23,603 nucleotides of DNA from an uncultured Bacteroidota bacterium (GTDB lineage: Bacteria > Bacteroidota > Bacteroidia > UKL13-3): contig CAISTO010000285.1 in the NCBI GenBank assembly GCA_903888395.1, positions 1 through 23,603 on the forward strand, in the 5' to 3' direction. Below are positions 1 through 8,733 of this stretch, piece by piece. Each line of letters starts with the position of its first letter. Within the stretch, counting starts at the first letter, position 1. The position numbers and the translations under genes were made by a program. The notes beneath the pieces are model-generated. The model ran no database searches and was not told where the DNA came from. It saw only the letters and a program-made list of their open reading frames with translations.

Positions 1-720
1 CAAAAAAACTACCAACAACGCAAAGAAAACGCCAATTAAAACAGCATAAGTTTTAAGTTTTGAGAATCGATGGTGTTCAGATGATTCAAATAAAATGGTG
101 GTAGAAATGTGTAAAAAAGTTCCAATTACAAATGCCATAAATTGATTAAAAACCAATTCAGGAACAGAATAGTTTAAACTATAACTCAGTGTTGCTCCAA
201 TTGGCGAAGCCAAACAATAAATAGTCATCAAAGCAATGATTACTTTGTTGTTTAATTTCAAACCTTTTAAGATTATTGCCAAGGCAAAAGCTGCTGGGAA
301 TTCGTGCAATGCAATACCCACCAAAATAGAATAACTTATACTAGCATTGCTTTGAAAAAAAGCACCCAAAGGAATTCCTTCTAAAAAAGTATGTAAGCAC
401 ATACTCGCAATAATGCCAAATGGAATGACATGTTTTTTAACTACATCGTGTAAGTGAAAATGACCGTGTTCAATTCCTTTTGAATATTTTTCCATTAATA
501 TTTGAAACCAAAAACCAGCTAAAATAAACATGCCCGTATATTTATTTGAATTGGAATATACTTCTGGCATTAAACTTATAATAGTTATTGAAAACAAATA
601 AGCGCCCGCAAACGATAACAATAATTTTAATTTATTTTCATCGTATTTATTAGAATACAATGCAGCCAAAGAACCTAAAAAAGGTGAAATAAATAGCAAT
701 CCTAAAAATAAAAAACTCAT
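1..720 (-). CDS. ZIP-family metal transporter (partial, runs off left edge)
   Basis: The reading frame opens with ATG at 720 and stays open to base 1, giving 240 codons of a gene whose 3' end lies outside the window. The protein is strongly hydrophobic, with several membrane segments. It carries the two ZIP signature helices: His-Thr-Phe-Leu-Glu-Gly at about residues 110-115 and His-Glu-Phe-Pro at 139-142. In the family these His/Glu residues form the binuclear metal site. A His-rich loop (E-H-G-H-F-H-L-H-D, residues 84-92) between membrane helices is also typical. The family moves Zn2+ or other divalent metals into the cytoplasm across the inner membrane; the metal here cannot be read from sequence. 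It is probably the last gene of an operon with the PAP2 phosphatase 27 bp upstream and the methyltransferase before that. Confidence 0.85.
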   Translation of the reverse strand, partial: MSFLFLGLLFISPFLGSLAALYSNKYDENKLKLLLSFAGAYLFSITIISLMPEVYSNSNKYTGMFILAGFWFQILMEKYSKGIEHGHFHLHDVVKKHVIPFGIIASMCLHTFLEGIPLGAFFQSNASISYSILVGIALHEFPAAFALAIILKGLKLNNKVIIALMTIYCLASPIGATLSYSLNYSVPELVFNQFMAFVIGTFLHISTTILFESSEHHRFSKLKTYAVLIGVFFALLVVFL

Positions 721-747
721 GATATAATATTTGATATAATGATTAAA

Positions 748-1311
748 TTAATTGGCAAGTTTAATAAATTTTAAACTATACCTAGCAAATGCAGCACCAA
801 ATAAACTACCTACCAAGGCGCCAAAAAACACATCGAGTGGATAATGAACGCCAACATAAACTTGAGAAAATGCAATGGCAAAAGCCCAAAATAATGCTAC
901 TAGAATGACCCATTTACCAACATGTTTAAAATAAAAAATAAAGAACAATGCCAATGCAAAATGATTGGTAGCATGTGCCGAAATAAAGCTAAAACCGTTG
1001 CAACTTGGCACCAAATGACGAACCAATCCTTGCAAATTTGGTTCGCTACAAGGCCTAATTCTCATAAAAGTATTTTTAACTAAATTAGCACTAAATTGAT
1101 CCGAAACAGTAATCATTAATGCAATCACCAACAATATTTTCCAAGTATCTTTTTTGTAATTTTTATAGAAAAAATAAATGATAGCGGCATAAAAAACATA
1201 CCAAGTACTTTGATTACGAATAATTGAGCAAAGCCAATCCAAAAATGAATTAGCAAGCGTATTGTTTACAAACAAAAACCACAACCTATCGTATTGTAAA
1301 ATAGTTTCCAT
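748..1311 (-). CDS. PAP2-superfamily membrane phosphatase
   Basis: This 187-residue, multi-membrane-span protein has the three PAP2 phosphatase motifs: K-x6-R-P at residues 79-87, S-A-H at 111-113, and S-Q-x5-H-x3-D at 149-160. The family removes phosphate from lipid pyrophosphates or phosphatidic-type substrates at the membrane. Undecaprenyl-pyrophosphate recycling or lipid A dephosphorylation are the usual bacterial roles. Motif 3 normally reads S-R-x5-H, but here the Arg is replaced by Gln while the catalytic His113, His156 and Asp160 are present. The ATG start lies only 3 bp after the stop of the upstream methyltransferase gene, so the two are almost certainly co-transcribed, with the ZIP transporter following. 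The substrate is unknown. Confidence 0.85.
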   Translation of the reverse strand: METILQYDRLWFLFVNNTLANSFLDWLCSIIRNQSTWYVFYAAIIYFFYKNYKKDTWKILLVIALMITVSDQFSANLVKNTFMRIRPCSEPNLQGLVRHLVPSCNGFSFISAHATNHFALALFFIFYFKHVGKWVILVALFWAFAIAFSQVYVGVHYPLDVFFGALVGSLFGAAFARYSLKFIKLAN

Positions 1312-1314
1312 GTT

Positions 1315-2052
1315 TTATATTTTTTGTGCTAAAAAAATCAATCTATCGCTGGTATTGGCTTCATAATTTTGAAGATGATAATTACCAAATACATTTAGAA
1401 TTTTAAAACCAGTTTGTTCAAACAATTTTTCAAAATTGGAAAGCGTTAACAACTGAACTTCTTCTTGAAAATAGTAATTTTTATTATCTACTTCAAAAGC
1501 TATTTGCTTAATTACTTTTTGGTTTTCAATTACTTTTTTCAAATGAAAAGTAACACCCTCAATGGTTTTTGTTTCTGTAATATTTTGTTGCAATTTTACC
1601 TTTTCAGCATTCAAAAAATCAAGCAGTAAAATTCCGTTTGGTTTTAAACACTGACGAAACTGATTCAATACCAACTGGTTTTCTTCATCTGATTTAAAAT
1701 ATCCAAAACTGGTAAACAAATTAAATGCATAATCGAAAATTGGTTCTATGCACAAATTTCTTAAATCAGCCACTTCAAAATGCAAGTTTTCATTTTCAAA
1801 TTGCTTTGCATAATTAATGCTATTAGCAGATAAATCAACACCTTTAACGTTAAAACCTGCATTGTTTAAAAACACTGAATGACGGCCTTTGCCACAGGCC
1901 AAATCAACAATAGTACTTCCTTTAGGTATTTTTAAAGAGGAAACTATATTGTTTAAAAACAGTTCGGCTTCGGTTAAATCACGGTTTTTATATAAAATAT
2001 GATAGTAAGGCGAATCAAACCAATCGGCAAACCATTCTTTGTTATTATTCAT
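1315..2052 (-). CDS. Class I SAM-dependent methyltransferase
   Basis: This is a 245-residue protein with a Rossmann-type methyltransferase core. Motif I is D-L-A-C-G-K-G-R-H at about residues 50-58, followed by an acidic strand end (G-V-D-L-S) and a motif near L-L-L-D-F-L-N that fits the later core strands. The N-terminus rich in Trp/Tyr/Phe (EWFADWFDSPYYHILY) is typical of a Bacteroidota family annotated only as SAM-dependent methyltransferase. I chose the ATG at 2052; the frame can be extended to a TTG at 2076, but that adds eight poorly conserved-looking residues. It is the first gene of the minus-strand group with PAP2 and ZIP. The substrate, small molecule or macromolecule, cannot be told. 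Confidence 0.82.
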   Translation of the reverse strand: MNNNKEWFADWFDSPYYHILYKNRDLTEAELFLNNIVSSLKIPKGSTIVDLACGKGRHSVFLNNAGFNVKGVDLSANSINYAKQFENENLHFEVADLRNLCIEPIFDYAFNLFTSFGYFKSDEENQLVLNQFRQCLKPNGILLLDFLNAEKVKLQQNITETKTIEGVTFHLKKVIENQKVIKQIAFEVDNKNYYFQEEVQLLTLSNFEKLFEQTGFKILNVFGNYHLQNYEANTSDRLIFLAQKI

Positions 2053-2172
2053 AAATTGGATTACAAATAAAGGCAAATATTTTCAATATTAATCAAACCA
2101 ATTTATTGATCTGATAACCGATTTTCCAATAATCATATACAGCTTTAAACTAAAATTCGTTTATTTGCTTCA

Positions 2173-5100
2173 ATGCGCAATGTTTTGATAATAATTTTTG
2201 TTGGAATGGCTGTATTGGCAAAAAGCCAAAACAGGCAAAAAACGATTTTATTATTAAGCGATAGTTTGTTGTTAGACAGTCAACTAATTGTGCATCATTC
2301 AGTAATTGTAATTAATGGAACTACTGTTTTACTAGAAAATATTGATTATAGAATTAATTATACTAACCAATCATTCATCAATTTAAAAATACCAAAACCC
2401 ACTACATTACTTATTAAATATAGTTCGCCAAATTTTGACTTCAAGAAAATTTATCAAAACAAAAACCCGAAAATAATAGACAAAGAAGGCATTGAAACCA
2501 AAAATCCATTTTTGTATAATCCCAATGAAACTGATTTTTTGAATGCTGAAAGTGCCAGTAGTGGTTTAAAAATGAATGGAAGTATTTCGCGCGGATTAGG
2601 TTTGGGAAATGCACAAAATGTGGTGGTAAATGCCAATTTGAATTTACAATTGAGTGGAAAAATAAATAACGATATTGATGTATTGGCCGCCATTAGCGAT
2701 GACAATAATCCCATTCAACCAGAAGGAAATACGCAGCAATTACAAGATTTTGACAAGGTTTTTATTCAATTAAGTAAAAACAAAACCAAAGTGGTCATTG
2801 GTGATTTTGAAATGCGCAAACCAACAGAAAGTTATTTTTTAAATTATAATAAAAAATCGAGAGGTGCGCAGGTACAAACTGCTTTTGATGTAAAACAATT
2901 GTTTTCAAAATCGAAGGAAAAAGCAGTTTTACAAGTAGGCGCAGAAGTGGCCATTAGTCGTGGACGATTTGCACGAAATACTTTAACAGCCATTGAAGGA
3001 AACCAAGGCCCATACCGATTAACGGGTGTGAATGGTGAACTATTTATTATATTAATTTCAGGAACAGAAGCTATTTATTTGGATGGAGTAAAACTAAATA
3101 GAGGCGAGCAAAACGATTATATCATAGATTATAATAGTGGTGAAATTACATTTACACCCAAAAGAATAATTACGCAATACAGCAGAATTATAGCTGAATT
3201 TCAATACAGTGACCGAAATTTTGCAAGAACAGTTTTTACAACCAATACCCAATACAAAGCTAAAAAATATGCCATTAGGGGAAGTTATTTTACAGAGCAA
3301 GACGATAAAGACCAACCATTTCAGCAAACATTAAGCGATAACGATAAAAAGATTTTAGCCAATGTTGGCAACAATTTAAAACAAGCGGTAACAAGCGGTG
3401 CTACTCGCGTCTCGGCATTTAGCAATACCAAAATTTTATACAGAAAATTAGATACTTTAGGAAATAGTGATGTGTATATTTTTACTAATAATGGGCTAAA
3501 TGATTCTGTATTTTATGAAGTAAAATTTAGCAATGTTGGGAACAATAATGGAAATTATATTCAATCGGCTTCATCGGCAAATGGCAGGGTTTTTCAGTTT
3601 GTAGCGCCCATCAATGGAATAAAGCAAGGAAACTTTGAACCAGTTATTTTACTAACCGCTCCCAATAAAATGGAAATGTTAAATGTAGGTTTTGATTTGA
3701 CTAATTTTAAAAATACAAAAATATCTGTTGAGCTTGCTCAAAGTAATTTGAACAGAAATTTATTTAGCAATATTGACAAGCAAAACGATAAAGGTTATGG
3801 TGCAAAAATAATCATTAATAATAAAACCAATATATCAAAAACTTGGCTTTGGCAAAATCAATTGAATTACGAATGGGTGGATCAAAACTTTAGGTATGTA
3901 GAACGCTACAGAAATGTAGAGTTTGATAGACTTTGGAACCGACAATTAACCAATGCTAACAATGCTGATACGGGTTATAATGAGCATATTTTATCGGCAA
4001 AAACAAGCATAGAAAACACGCAAATATTTAACGCTTATTACCAATTGCAAATGTATAATCGGAACCAGAATTATGTGGGTTTGATGAATCAAATTGGTAG
4101 TAATTTAGATTATAAAAACAACCAGATTAATGCCAATGCCGAATATCTAACAATAGGTATCAATAACACAATTTTGCAGCAAAATATTCCTCAAAATCAA
4201 ACTTATAAATATAATTTGGGATATGCCAGAACGCAATTTAAACATCAAGCTGGAGTAAATTATTTAGCAGAAAAAAGTAAGTTTTTTAAAACAAATGATA
4301 CCATATTAAGTGGGAGTTTTTCTTATAACCAAAGCAATTATTTTATCCAAAACACCGATACTTTAAAATTAAAATACCGCATAGATTATACCAACAGAAA
4401 CGATTTTCAAGCGCGTAGCACTGATTATTATTTAGCAAGTATTTCGCAAAATATAAACGCAACTACCATTTTAAAACAAGACAATGGGAACAGATTGAAT
4501 TTGAATTTTACCTTTAGAAATTTTGAAATAAACGATTCCACCATCAAAAATTTAAAACCGGAAAGAACGGTATTGGCAAGGATTGAATATGATTATGCTT
4601 TTATGAAAAAAATGTTTACTGCCAACACTTATTACCAAATAGGAAGTGGCAATGAATTGCGCAGGGATTTTAGTTATTTGGAAGTTCCAAAAGGACAAGG
4701 TGTTTATGTTTGGAAAGATTTTAACACCGACAATATTCAGCAGTTAAATGAGTTTGTAATTGCCAGTTTTGTGGATAGAAACATAGCCAATTATATCCGC
4801 GTTTATTTACCAACTAACAATACGATTAGAACAAATTCGGTGCAGTTTAACCAAACTTTAAATATCAATCCCGCCAGTATTTGGTTGAACAAAAAAGGTA
4901 TTTTAAAATTCATCAGTAAATTCAATAATCAATCAGGATTAAAGATAGAACGTAAAATTATTGCCGATAATACTTTTGATTTCATCAATCCGTTTACCAA
5001 TATTTTTAACGATACTACTTTGATCAACGTAAATAGTTTAGCTAGAAATACTTTATTCTTTAACCGCAGCAATGCCACGTTTGGCGCTGATTGGAGCATT

Positions 5101-5679
5101 CAAGACAATCAGAGTAAAGTAATTTTAACCAATGGAATTGACAGCAGGCGCAAGTTGGAGAATGGATTAAATACCCGTTGGAATGCCAATGAATTTTGGA
5201 CCATTAACATACTTTATAATTTTGGAGAGCGCAGTTATGTATCACAGTTTTTTGTACAGCAAAATTATAGTTATAACTATACTGAATGGAAACCAAAATT
5301 AATTTATCAGGCCAATAAAAACTTTAGAACTACGCTGAATGCGGGATATTTTGAAGCCAATAATGCTAAAGAATTTGGCAATCAAAAAGGAAAAACAACA
5401 GAAATTGGCTTAGAAATGCGTTATAACTTTACTCAAATTGGTGCCTTAAGTGCCAAGTATAGTTTATACGAAGTGGAATTTAATGGAGAGGCTGGCAGCA
5501 ATTTAGGTTACGATATGTTACAAGGATTAACCACTGGAAAAAACCAAGTTTGGAACATTAATTTACAACAACGCATTGGACAAAATATTCAAATAAACCT
5601 CAACTACGATGGACGTACATCGGGCATTAGCGATACCATTTTACATACCGGCAGAATGGAAGCACGGTATATATTTTAA
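2173..5679 (+). CDS. Large outer-membrane beta-barrel-type protein, function unknown
   Basis: This 1168-residue protein begins with a signal peptide (hydrophobic stretch at residues 4-16, likely cleavage near residue 18-19). It then has a beta-rich N-terminal part and a long region of alternating polar/aromatic residues rich in Asn, Tyr and Gln. It ends in R-Y-I-F, the terminal Phe expected of outer-membrane barrels recognised by the BAM machinery. Around residues 136-215 is a block with G-S-I-S-R-G-L, an A-A-I-S-D-D-N sequence, and I-Q-P-E-G-N-T-Q-Q-L-Q. I recall this block from uncharacterised Bacteroidota surface proteins, some related to the N-terminal part of the gliding/secretion protein SprA; this link is from memory. 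No enzyme motif is visible. It stands alone, diverging from the methyltransferase operon, with a weak TTTATTTG box (2160-2167) very close to the start. Confidence 0.7.
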   Translation: MRNVLIIIFVGMAVLAKSQNRQKTILLLSDSLLLDSQLIVHHSVIVINGTTVLLENIDYRINYTNQSFINLKIPKPTTLLIKYSSPNFDFKKIYQNKNPKIIDKEGIETKNPFLYNPNETDFLNAESASSGLKMNGSISRGLGLGNAQNVVVNANLNLQLSGKINNDIDVLAAISDDNNPIQPEGNTQQLQDFDKVFIQLSKNKTKVVIGDFEMRKPTESYFLNYNKKSRGAQVQTAFDVKQLFSKSKEKAVLQVGAEVAISRGRFARNTLTAIEGNQGPYRLTGVNGELFIILISGTEAIYLDGVKLNRGEQNDYIIDYNSGEITFTPKRIITQYSRIIAEFQYSDRNFARTVFTTNTQYKAKKYAIRGSYFTEQDDKDQPFQQTLSDNDKKILANVGNNLKQAVTSGATRVSAFSNTKILYRKLDTLGNSDVYIFTNNGLNDSVFYEVKFSNVGNNNGNYIQSASSANGRVFQFVAPINGIKQGNFEPVILLTAPNKMEMLNVGFDLTNFKNTKISVELAQSNLNRNLFSNIDKQNDKGYGAKIIINNKTNISKTWLWQNQLNYEWVDQNFRYVERYRNVEFDRLWNRQLTNANNADTGYNEHILSAKTSIENTQIFNAYYQLQMYNRNQNYVGLMNQIGSNLDYKNNQINANAEYLTIGINNTILQQNIPQNQTYKYNLGYARTQFKHQAGVNYLAEKSKFFKTNDTILSGSFSYNQSNYFIQNTDTLKLKYRIDYTNRNDFQARSTDYYLASISQNINATTILKQDNGNRLNLNFTFRNFEINDSTIKNLKPERTVLARIEYDYAFMKKMFTANTYYQIGSGNELRRDFSYLEVPKGQGVYVWKDFNTDNIQQLNEFVIASFVDRNIANYIRVYLPTNNTIRTNSVQFNQTLNINPASIWLNKKGILKFISKFNNQSGLKIERKIIADNTFDFINPFTNIFNDTTLINVNSLARNTLFFNRSNATFGADWSIQDNQSKVILTNGIDSRRKLENGLNTRWNANEFWTINILYNFGERSYVSQFFVQQNYSYNYTEWKPKLIYQANKNFRTTLNAGYFEANNAKEFGNQKGKTTEIGLEMRYNFTQIGALSAKYSLYEVEFNGEAGSNLGYDMLQGLTTGKNQVWNINLQQRIGQNIQINLNYDGRTSGISDTILHTGRMEARYIF

Positions 5680-5870
5680 AGATTGATTGAATTAACCTTA
5701 GGGGCATACTTATGTGTCTGCCCGATAAAAAAAAACAAATTACCCAAATAATATACGTTTCGTTATTTTTAAAAAAATTAGAATAAAATGGACTCGTTAT
5801 TAACATTAGCCAATGTTATATAATTAAACCACCCAATTCCTTCCCCATTACAAATTTACTCATTAAACAT

Positions 5871-5905
5871 AAAAAAAGCTGCACCATTTACGATGCAGCT
5901 TTTAT
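5871..5905. terminator. Bidirectional intrinsic terminator
   Basis: A perfect 10-bp stem, AAAAGCTGCA (5874-5883) with TGCAGCTTTT (5894-5903), encloses a 10-nt loop. Read on the minus strand it follows the stop of the TlpA-like gene by a few bases and runs into seven T residues. Read on the plus strand it could also stop transcripts from the large outer-membrane gene that ends about 190 bp upstream. Confidence 0.8.
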
Positions 5906-5909
5906 TATT

Positions 5910-7475
5910 TTATTTTTGTTTCTTTAAAAGTCCAGAACCATCTTTTTCGTAATCTTCTATGAAACTTTTAATTTTTTCAGCAGCAATTCGTTTAGCAATT
6001 ACCTTTTTGTTTTTATCAATAATATATAAAACAGGAGTGCTATAAACATCATAATATTGGCGGAAATTAGTTTCATTCAAAGGATCATATAAGTTCAGTT
6101 TCCAAGGGAATTTTTGTTCTATTAAATATTTCTTCCATTCTTCAACCGTTTCGGTCATACTTACAGGAAACAAATCAAAATTTAAAGGCAATGTTGGTTT
6201 CAATACTTTTGCTCCTTTATTTTTTAAATTGATGATATTGTTCTGCGCAATTATTTCTTTGTTTAAGTCTTTGTATGCCTCAGCTATTTTTGGCATTTCC
6301 TCTTTACAATGTCCGCAAGTAGCGCTCCAAAATAATACCAAAGTATACTTTGAGTCCATGTTATAAAGACTATGATATTGTCCATTGGTATCAAGCATTG
6401 TTAAGTTTTTAACTTTAGCACCTATTAAATTATGTCTAAGTTTTTCAACCCTATCTTTCATTTTCCAAATTAGCAAACTATCAACCCAATAAGCTTTTCC
6501 TTTGGCATAATAATTATCAATTAAATGAACAAAAACAGCATCCATTCCCATGTATTGCGATGACTCGTAATAATTGGTAGTCCAAAACAAGCAGAATTTA
6601 AAATTCTCTTTGCCTTTTTCCGCTAACTTTAAAACTTTATCAGCGGTTTCATTTATACTATCAGGAATTTGTGGAACTACTTTTAACATAAAAGTTTCAA
6701 ACTTTGGAAAAAAGATAGGAGTTCTTGTAATTCTATCATCAGAAAAGTCAAAATTATCGAAGTAATGCTGTTTATAATAATTATACTGAAAGTTAGAATC
6801 GGTAATTTCACCTTTCTCATTTTTTGGAGCAGGAGGAACATCTATTTCTTGCATCATTCTGAATACTTTACTGATTAAAGTAGTAGGATCAGTTTCCAAA
6901 ATAACTTTTCTTTTAGCTGTTAAATCCTTCATCAAACTGCGGTAATTATCCATTAATTTATCTTCTTCGGCAGTATTCTTAGCTTCTTTAGCAGCTTTAA
7001 TTTTAACTTCTAATTCATTGGCTTGTTTACCAATATTTGCCGAAAATTGATTGTATTTAAAAAACACTTCATTTTCGTAGGAACCTTTAACAACCATGTT
7101 TTCTATTAATGAAATGGTATCAGTTTCTAAACTAAATACTTGTTCAGTTACTATAAAATCGAACAATAGCGATTTGTCGGCAGTAGCTATTAAATATACA
7201 CCACCTTCTAATTTTCCTGGTCCTGAAAAATTCATTTTTCCTTTAGCATCAGTTATGGCGCTGTCTCTCAAATATTGCTTATCGCCAAAGTAATAACCAA
7301 GGTAAAACATCTTATTTTGATAGCCTTTTATAGTTACCGTAATTGAATGTCCTATTGTCGACTTTTCAGAACTAGCTTCTAAATTGCTCTTAGCTTTATC
7401 TTTTCCTTTTTGTGCAAAGGCAATAAAACTTAAACTTGATAATAAAATAATGGTCGAAATTTTTAAAATACGCAT
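5910..7475 (-). CDS. TlpA-like thiol-disulfide oxidoreductase (DUF4369/DUF5106 type)
   Basis: This 521-residue exported protein has a signal peptide at residues 1-21, cleaved near F-A-F-A-Q. Residues of about 40-130 form a beta-rich domain like DUF4369 (G-Y-x-N-K-x-F-Y-L-G-Y-Y pattern). A helical, charged middle region of about 140-350 resembles DUF5106. A C-terminal thioredoxin fold of about 355-510 has the active site Cys387-Gly-His-Cys390 in the context W-S-A-T-C-G-H-C. The cis-Pro segment S-T-P-V-L-Y-I-I-D lies near residue 480. Such proteins act in the Bacteroidota periplasm as thiol reductants or disulfide exchange proteins; the partner is unknown. It is monocistronic by layout, diverging from the acyl-CoA dehydrogenase gene, and ends at the hairpin at 5871-5905. 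Confidence 0.85.
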   Translation of the reverse strand: MRILKISTIILLSSLSFIAFAQKGKDKAKSNLEASSEKSTIGHSITVTIKGYQNKMFYLGYYFGDKQYLRDSAITDAKGKMNFSGPGKLEGGVYLIATADKSLLFDFIVTEQVFSLETDTISLIENMVVKGSYENEVFFKYNQFSANIGKQANELEVKIKAAKEAKNTAEEDKLMDNYRSLMKDLTAKRKVILETDPTTLISKVFRMMQEIDVPPAPKNEKGEITDSNFQYNYYKQHYFDNFDFSDDRITRTPIFFPKFETFMLKVVPQIPDSINETADKVLKLAEKGKENFKFCLFWTTNYYESSQYMGMDAVFVHLIDNYYAKGKAYWVDSLLIWKMKDRVEKLRHNLIGAKVKNLTMLDTNGQYHSLYNMDSKYTLVLFWSATCGHCKEEMPKIAEAYKDLNKEIIAQNNIINLKNKGAKVLKPTLPLNFDLFPVSMTETVEEWKKYLIEQKFPWKLNLYDPLNETNFRQYYDVYSTPVLYIIDKNKKVIAKRIAAEKIKSFIEDYEKDGSGLLKKQK

Positions 7476-7611
7476 ATGTAATTGTTTTATTTGGCGGTAA
7501 AATTAAGAAAAAACTACACTACAAGAAAAAATAAAATAAGTTTAACAAATTTTTAAGTATAATTTATTGGAATATATTTGATATAAAATAGCAAACTATA
7601 TTAATTTAAAG

Positions 7612-7642
7612 TTTGATAAAGCGCAAGTGTTTAATAGATTTG
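7612..7642 (+). promoter_or_regulatory. Bacteroidota-type promoter of the hydroxyacyl-CoA dehydrogenase gene
   Basis: TTTG at 7612-7615 and TAGATTTG at 7635-7642 match the -33 and -7 (TAnnTTTG) elements with 19 bp between. The predicted leader is about 28 nt, A-rich and without a Shine-Dalgarno. Unlike the promoters of the sulfur block, no TGTAAC palindrome is present. Confidence 0.7.
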
Positions 7643-7674
7643 CCCCATTAAAATTCACTAAATAAAATAACAAA

Positions 7675-8571
7675 ATGAAAAATATTACAGTAATTGGTTC
7701 GGGTACAATGGGAAATGGTATTGCGCATACTTTTGCTCAGTTTGGCTACCAAGTAAACTTAATAGATGTAAATGAAGTTGCTTTGCAAAAAGCAATTGCC
7801 ACCATTGGTAAAAATTTAGACAGACAAGTTACAAAAGGTTTGATTTCTGAATCTGATAAAACTGCAACTTTAGCTAATATTACTACTTATACTAACTTAA
7901 AAGATGCTGCTAGCCAGGCAGATTTAGTAGTAGAAGCGGCAAGTGAAAACATGGCTATTAAATTAGATATTTTTAAACAATTGGATGAAATTTGTCCCGC
8001 ACATACCATATTAGCTTCTAATACTTCTTCTATTTCTATTACCAAAATAGCAAGTGTTACTAAACGCCCAACGCAAGTTATTGGAATGCATTTTATGAAT
8101 CCAGTTCCTGTAATGAAATTGGTAGAAGTAATTAATGGTTTTAAAACCAGCGAAGAAGTTACCGAAACAATTTTAACACTTTCAAAAGCAGTAGGGAAAA
8201 TTCCAGCTTTGGCCAATGATTATGCTGGCTTTATAGCAAATAGAATTTTGATGCCAATGATCAATGAAGCCATTTTCTGTTTACAACAAGGTGTTGGTTC
8301 TGTTGAATCTATTGATACAGTGATGAAATTAGGAATGGCTCACCCAATGGGACCTTTACAACTAGCCGATTTTATAGGTTTAGATGTTTGCCTTGCAATT
8401 ATGAATGTTTTACATGAAGGTTTGGGTGATCATCGATATGCTCCATCTCCTTTATTAGTTAACATGGTAACAGCTGGAAATTTAGGTGTAAAATCAGGTG
8501 AAGGATTTTATGTTCATACTGCCGGTAGCAAAGATTTGGTGGTGAGTTCTCGTTTTAAAAACCATAGATAG
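7675..8571 (+). CDS. 3-hydroxybutyryl-CoA / 3-hydroxyacyl-CoA dehydrogenase
   Basis: This 298-residue cytosolic enzyme opens with an NAD-binding Rossmann motif G-S-G-T-M-G (residues 8-13) followed by the acidic end of the second strand (L-I-D-V-N). The family block N-T-S-S-I-S-I-T-K and the catalytic-His segment G-M-H-F-M-N-P-V-P-V-M-K-L-V-E-V are intact. The C-terminal domain has the usual L-G-x-A-H-P-M-G-P-L-Q-L-A-D-x-I-G-L-D signature. The length fits the single-domain 3-hydroxybutyryl-CoA dehydrogenase group (Hbd/PaaH), which oxidises (S)-3-hydroxyacyl-CoA to 3-ketoacyl-CoA with NAD(P)+, or runs in reverse. It has its own promoter and terminator, so it is a single-gene unit. No other beta-oxidation gene is nearby, so the physiological direction is not clear. 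Confidence 0.92.
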   Translation: MKNITVIGSGTMGNGIAHTFAQFGYQVNLIDVNEVALQKAIATIGKNLDRQVTKGLISESDKTATLANITTYTNLKDAASQADLVVEAASENMAIKLDIFKQLDEICPAHTILASNTSSISITKIASVTKRPTQVIGMHFMNPVPVMKLVEVINGFKTSEEVTETILTLSKAVGKIPALANDYAGFIANRILMPMINEAIFCLQQGVGSVESIDTVMKLGMAHPMGPLQLADFIGLDVCLAIMNVLHEGLGDHRYAPSPLLVNMVTAGNLGVKSGEGFYVHTAGSKDLVVSSRFKNHR

Positions 8572-8598
8572 TTTAAATTGCTATATTTTACTATAAAT

Positions 8599-8634
8599 AA
8601 AAACCTTGTAACTTCATTGTTGTAAGGTTTTTTT
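8599..8634 (+). terminator. Intrinsic terminator after the dehydrogenase gene
   Basis: The stem AAAAACCTTGTAAC (8599-8612) pairs with GTTGTAAGGTTTTT (8619-8632) over 14 bp, two of them G-U, around the loop TTCATT. A T-run follows. It lies 28 bp after the stop codon at 8571. Confidence 0.85.
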
Positions 8635-8663
8635 ATTTAATCAATTACAATTATCATTTCTAA

Positions 8664-8709
8664 ATGTAACAATTGTTGCAAAGCACCATTAATAGAAGGC
8701 TTAATTTTG
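8664..8709 (+). promoter_or_regulatory. CRP/FNR-type operator plus -7 box (site 1)
   Basis: TGTAAC-AATT-GTTGCA (8665-8680) is an inverted repeat with one mismatch in each 8-base arm comparison. The -7 box TAATTTTG is at 8702-8709. The palindrome centre is 29.5 bp upstream of the first T of the -7 box, as at sites 2 and 3. If that T is at about -12, the operator is centred near -41.5, the class II activator position. The target is the flavin disulfide reductase-rhodanese gene. Confidence 0.7.
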
Positions 8710-8733
8710 CATTATAAAAAATATACTAAAAAA

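Noticed and set aside
2053..2076. TTG start at 2076 for the SAM methyltransferase
   Set aside because: The extra eight residues (P-L-F-V-I-Q-F region) do not look like part of the domain, and an ATG at 2052 gives the familiar N-terminus.
5702..5723. GGGCA/TGCCC hairpin after the large outer-membrane gene as a terminator
   Set aside because: The stem is 5 bp with an irregular interior and is followed by A residues rather than T on the plus strand.
5788..5823. 11-codon ATG frame downstream of the outer-membrane gene
   Set aside because: It has no signal, motif or promoter support.
8707..8733. TTG start at 8707 for the reductase-rhodanese
   Set aside because: It lies inside the -7 box TAATTTTG. 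ATG 8734 directly precedes the FAD-binding strand K-Y-I-V-I-G.
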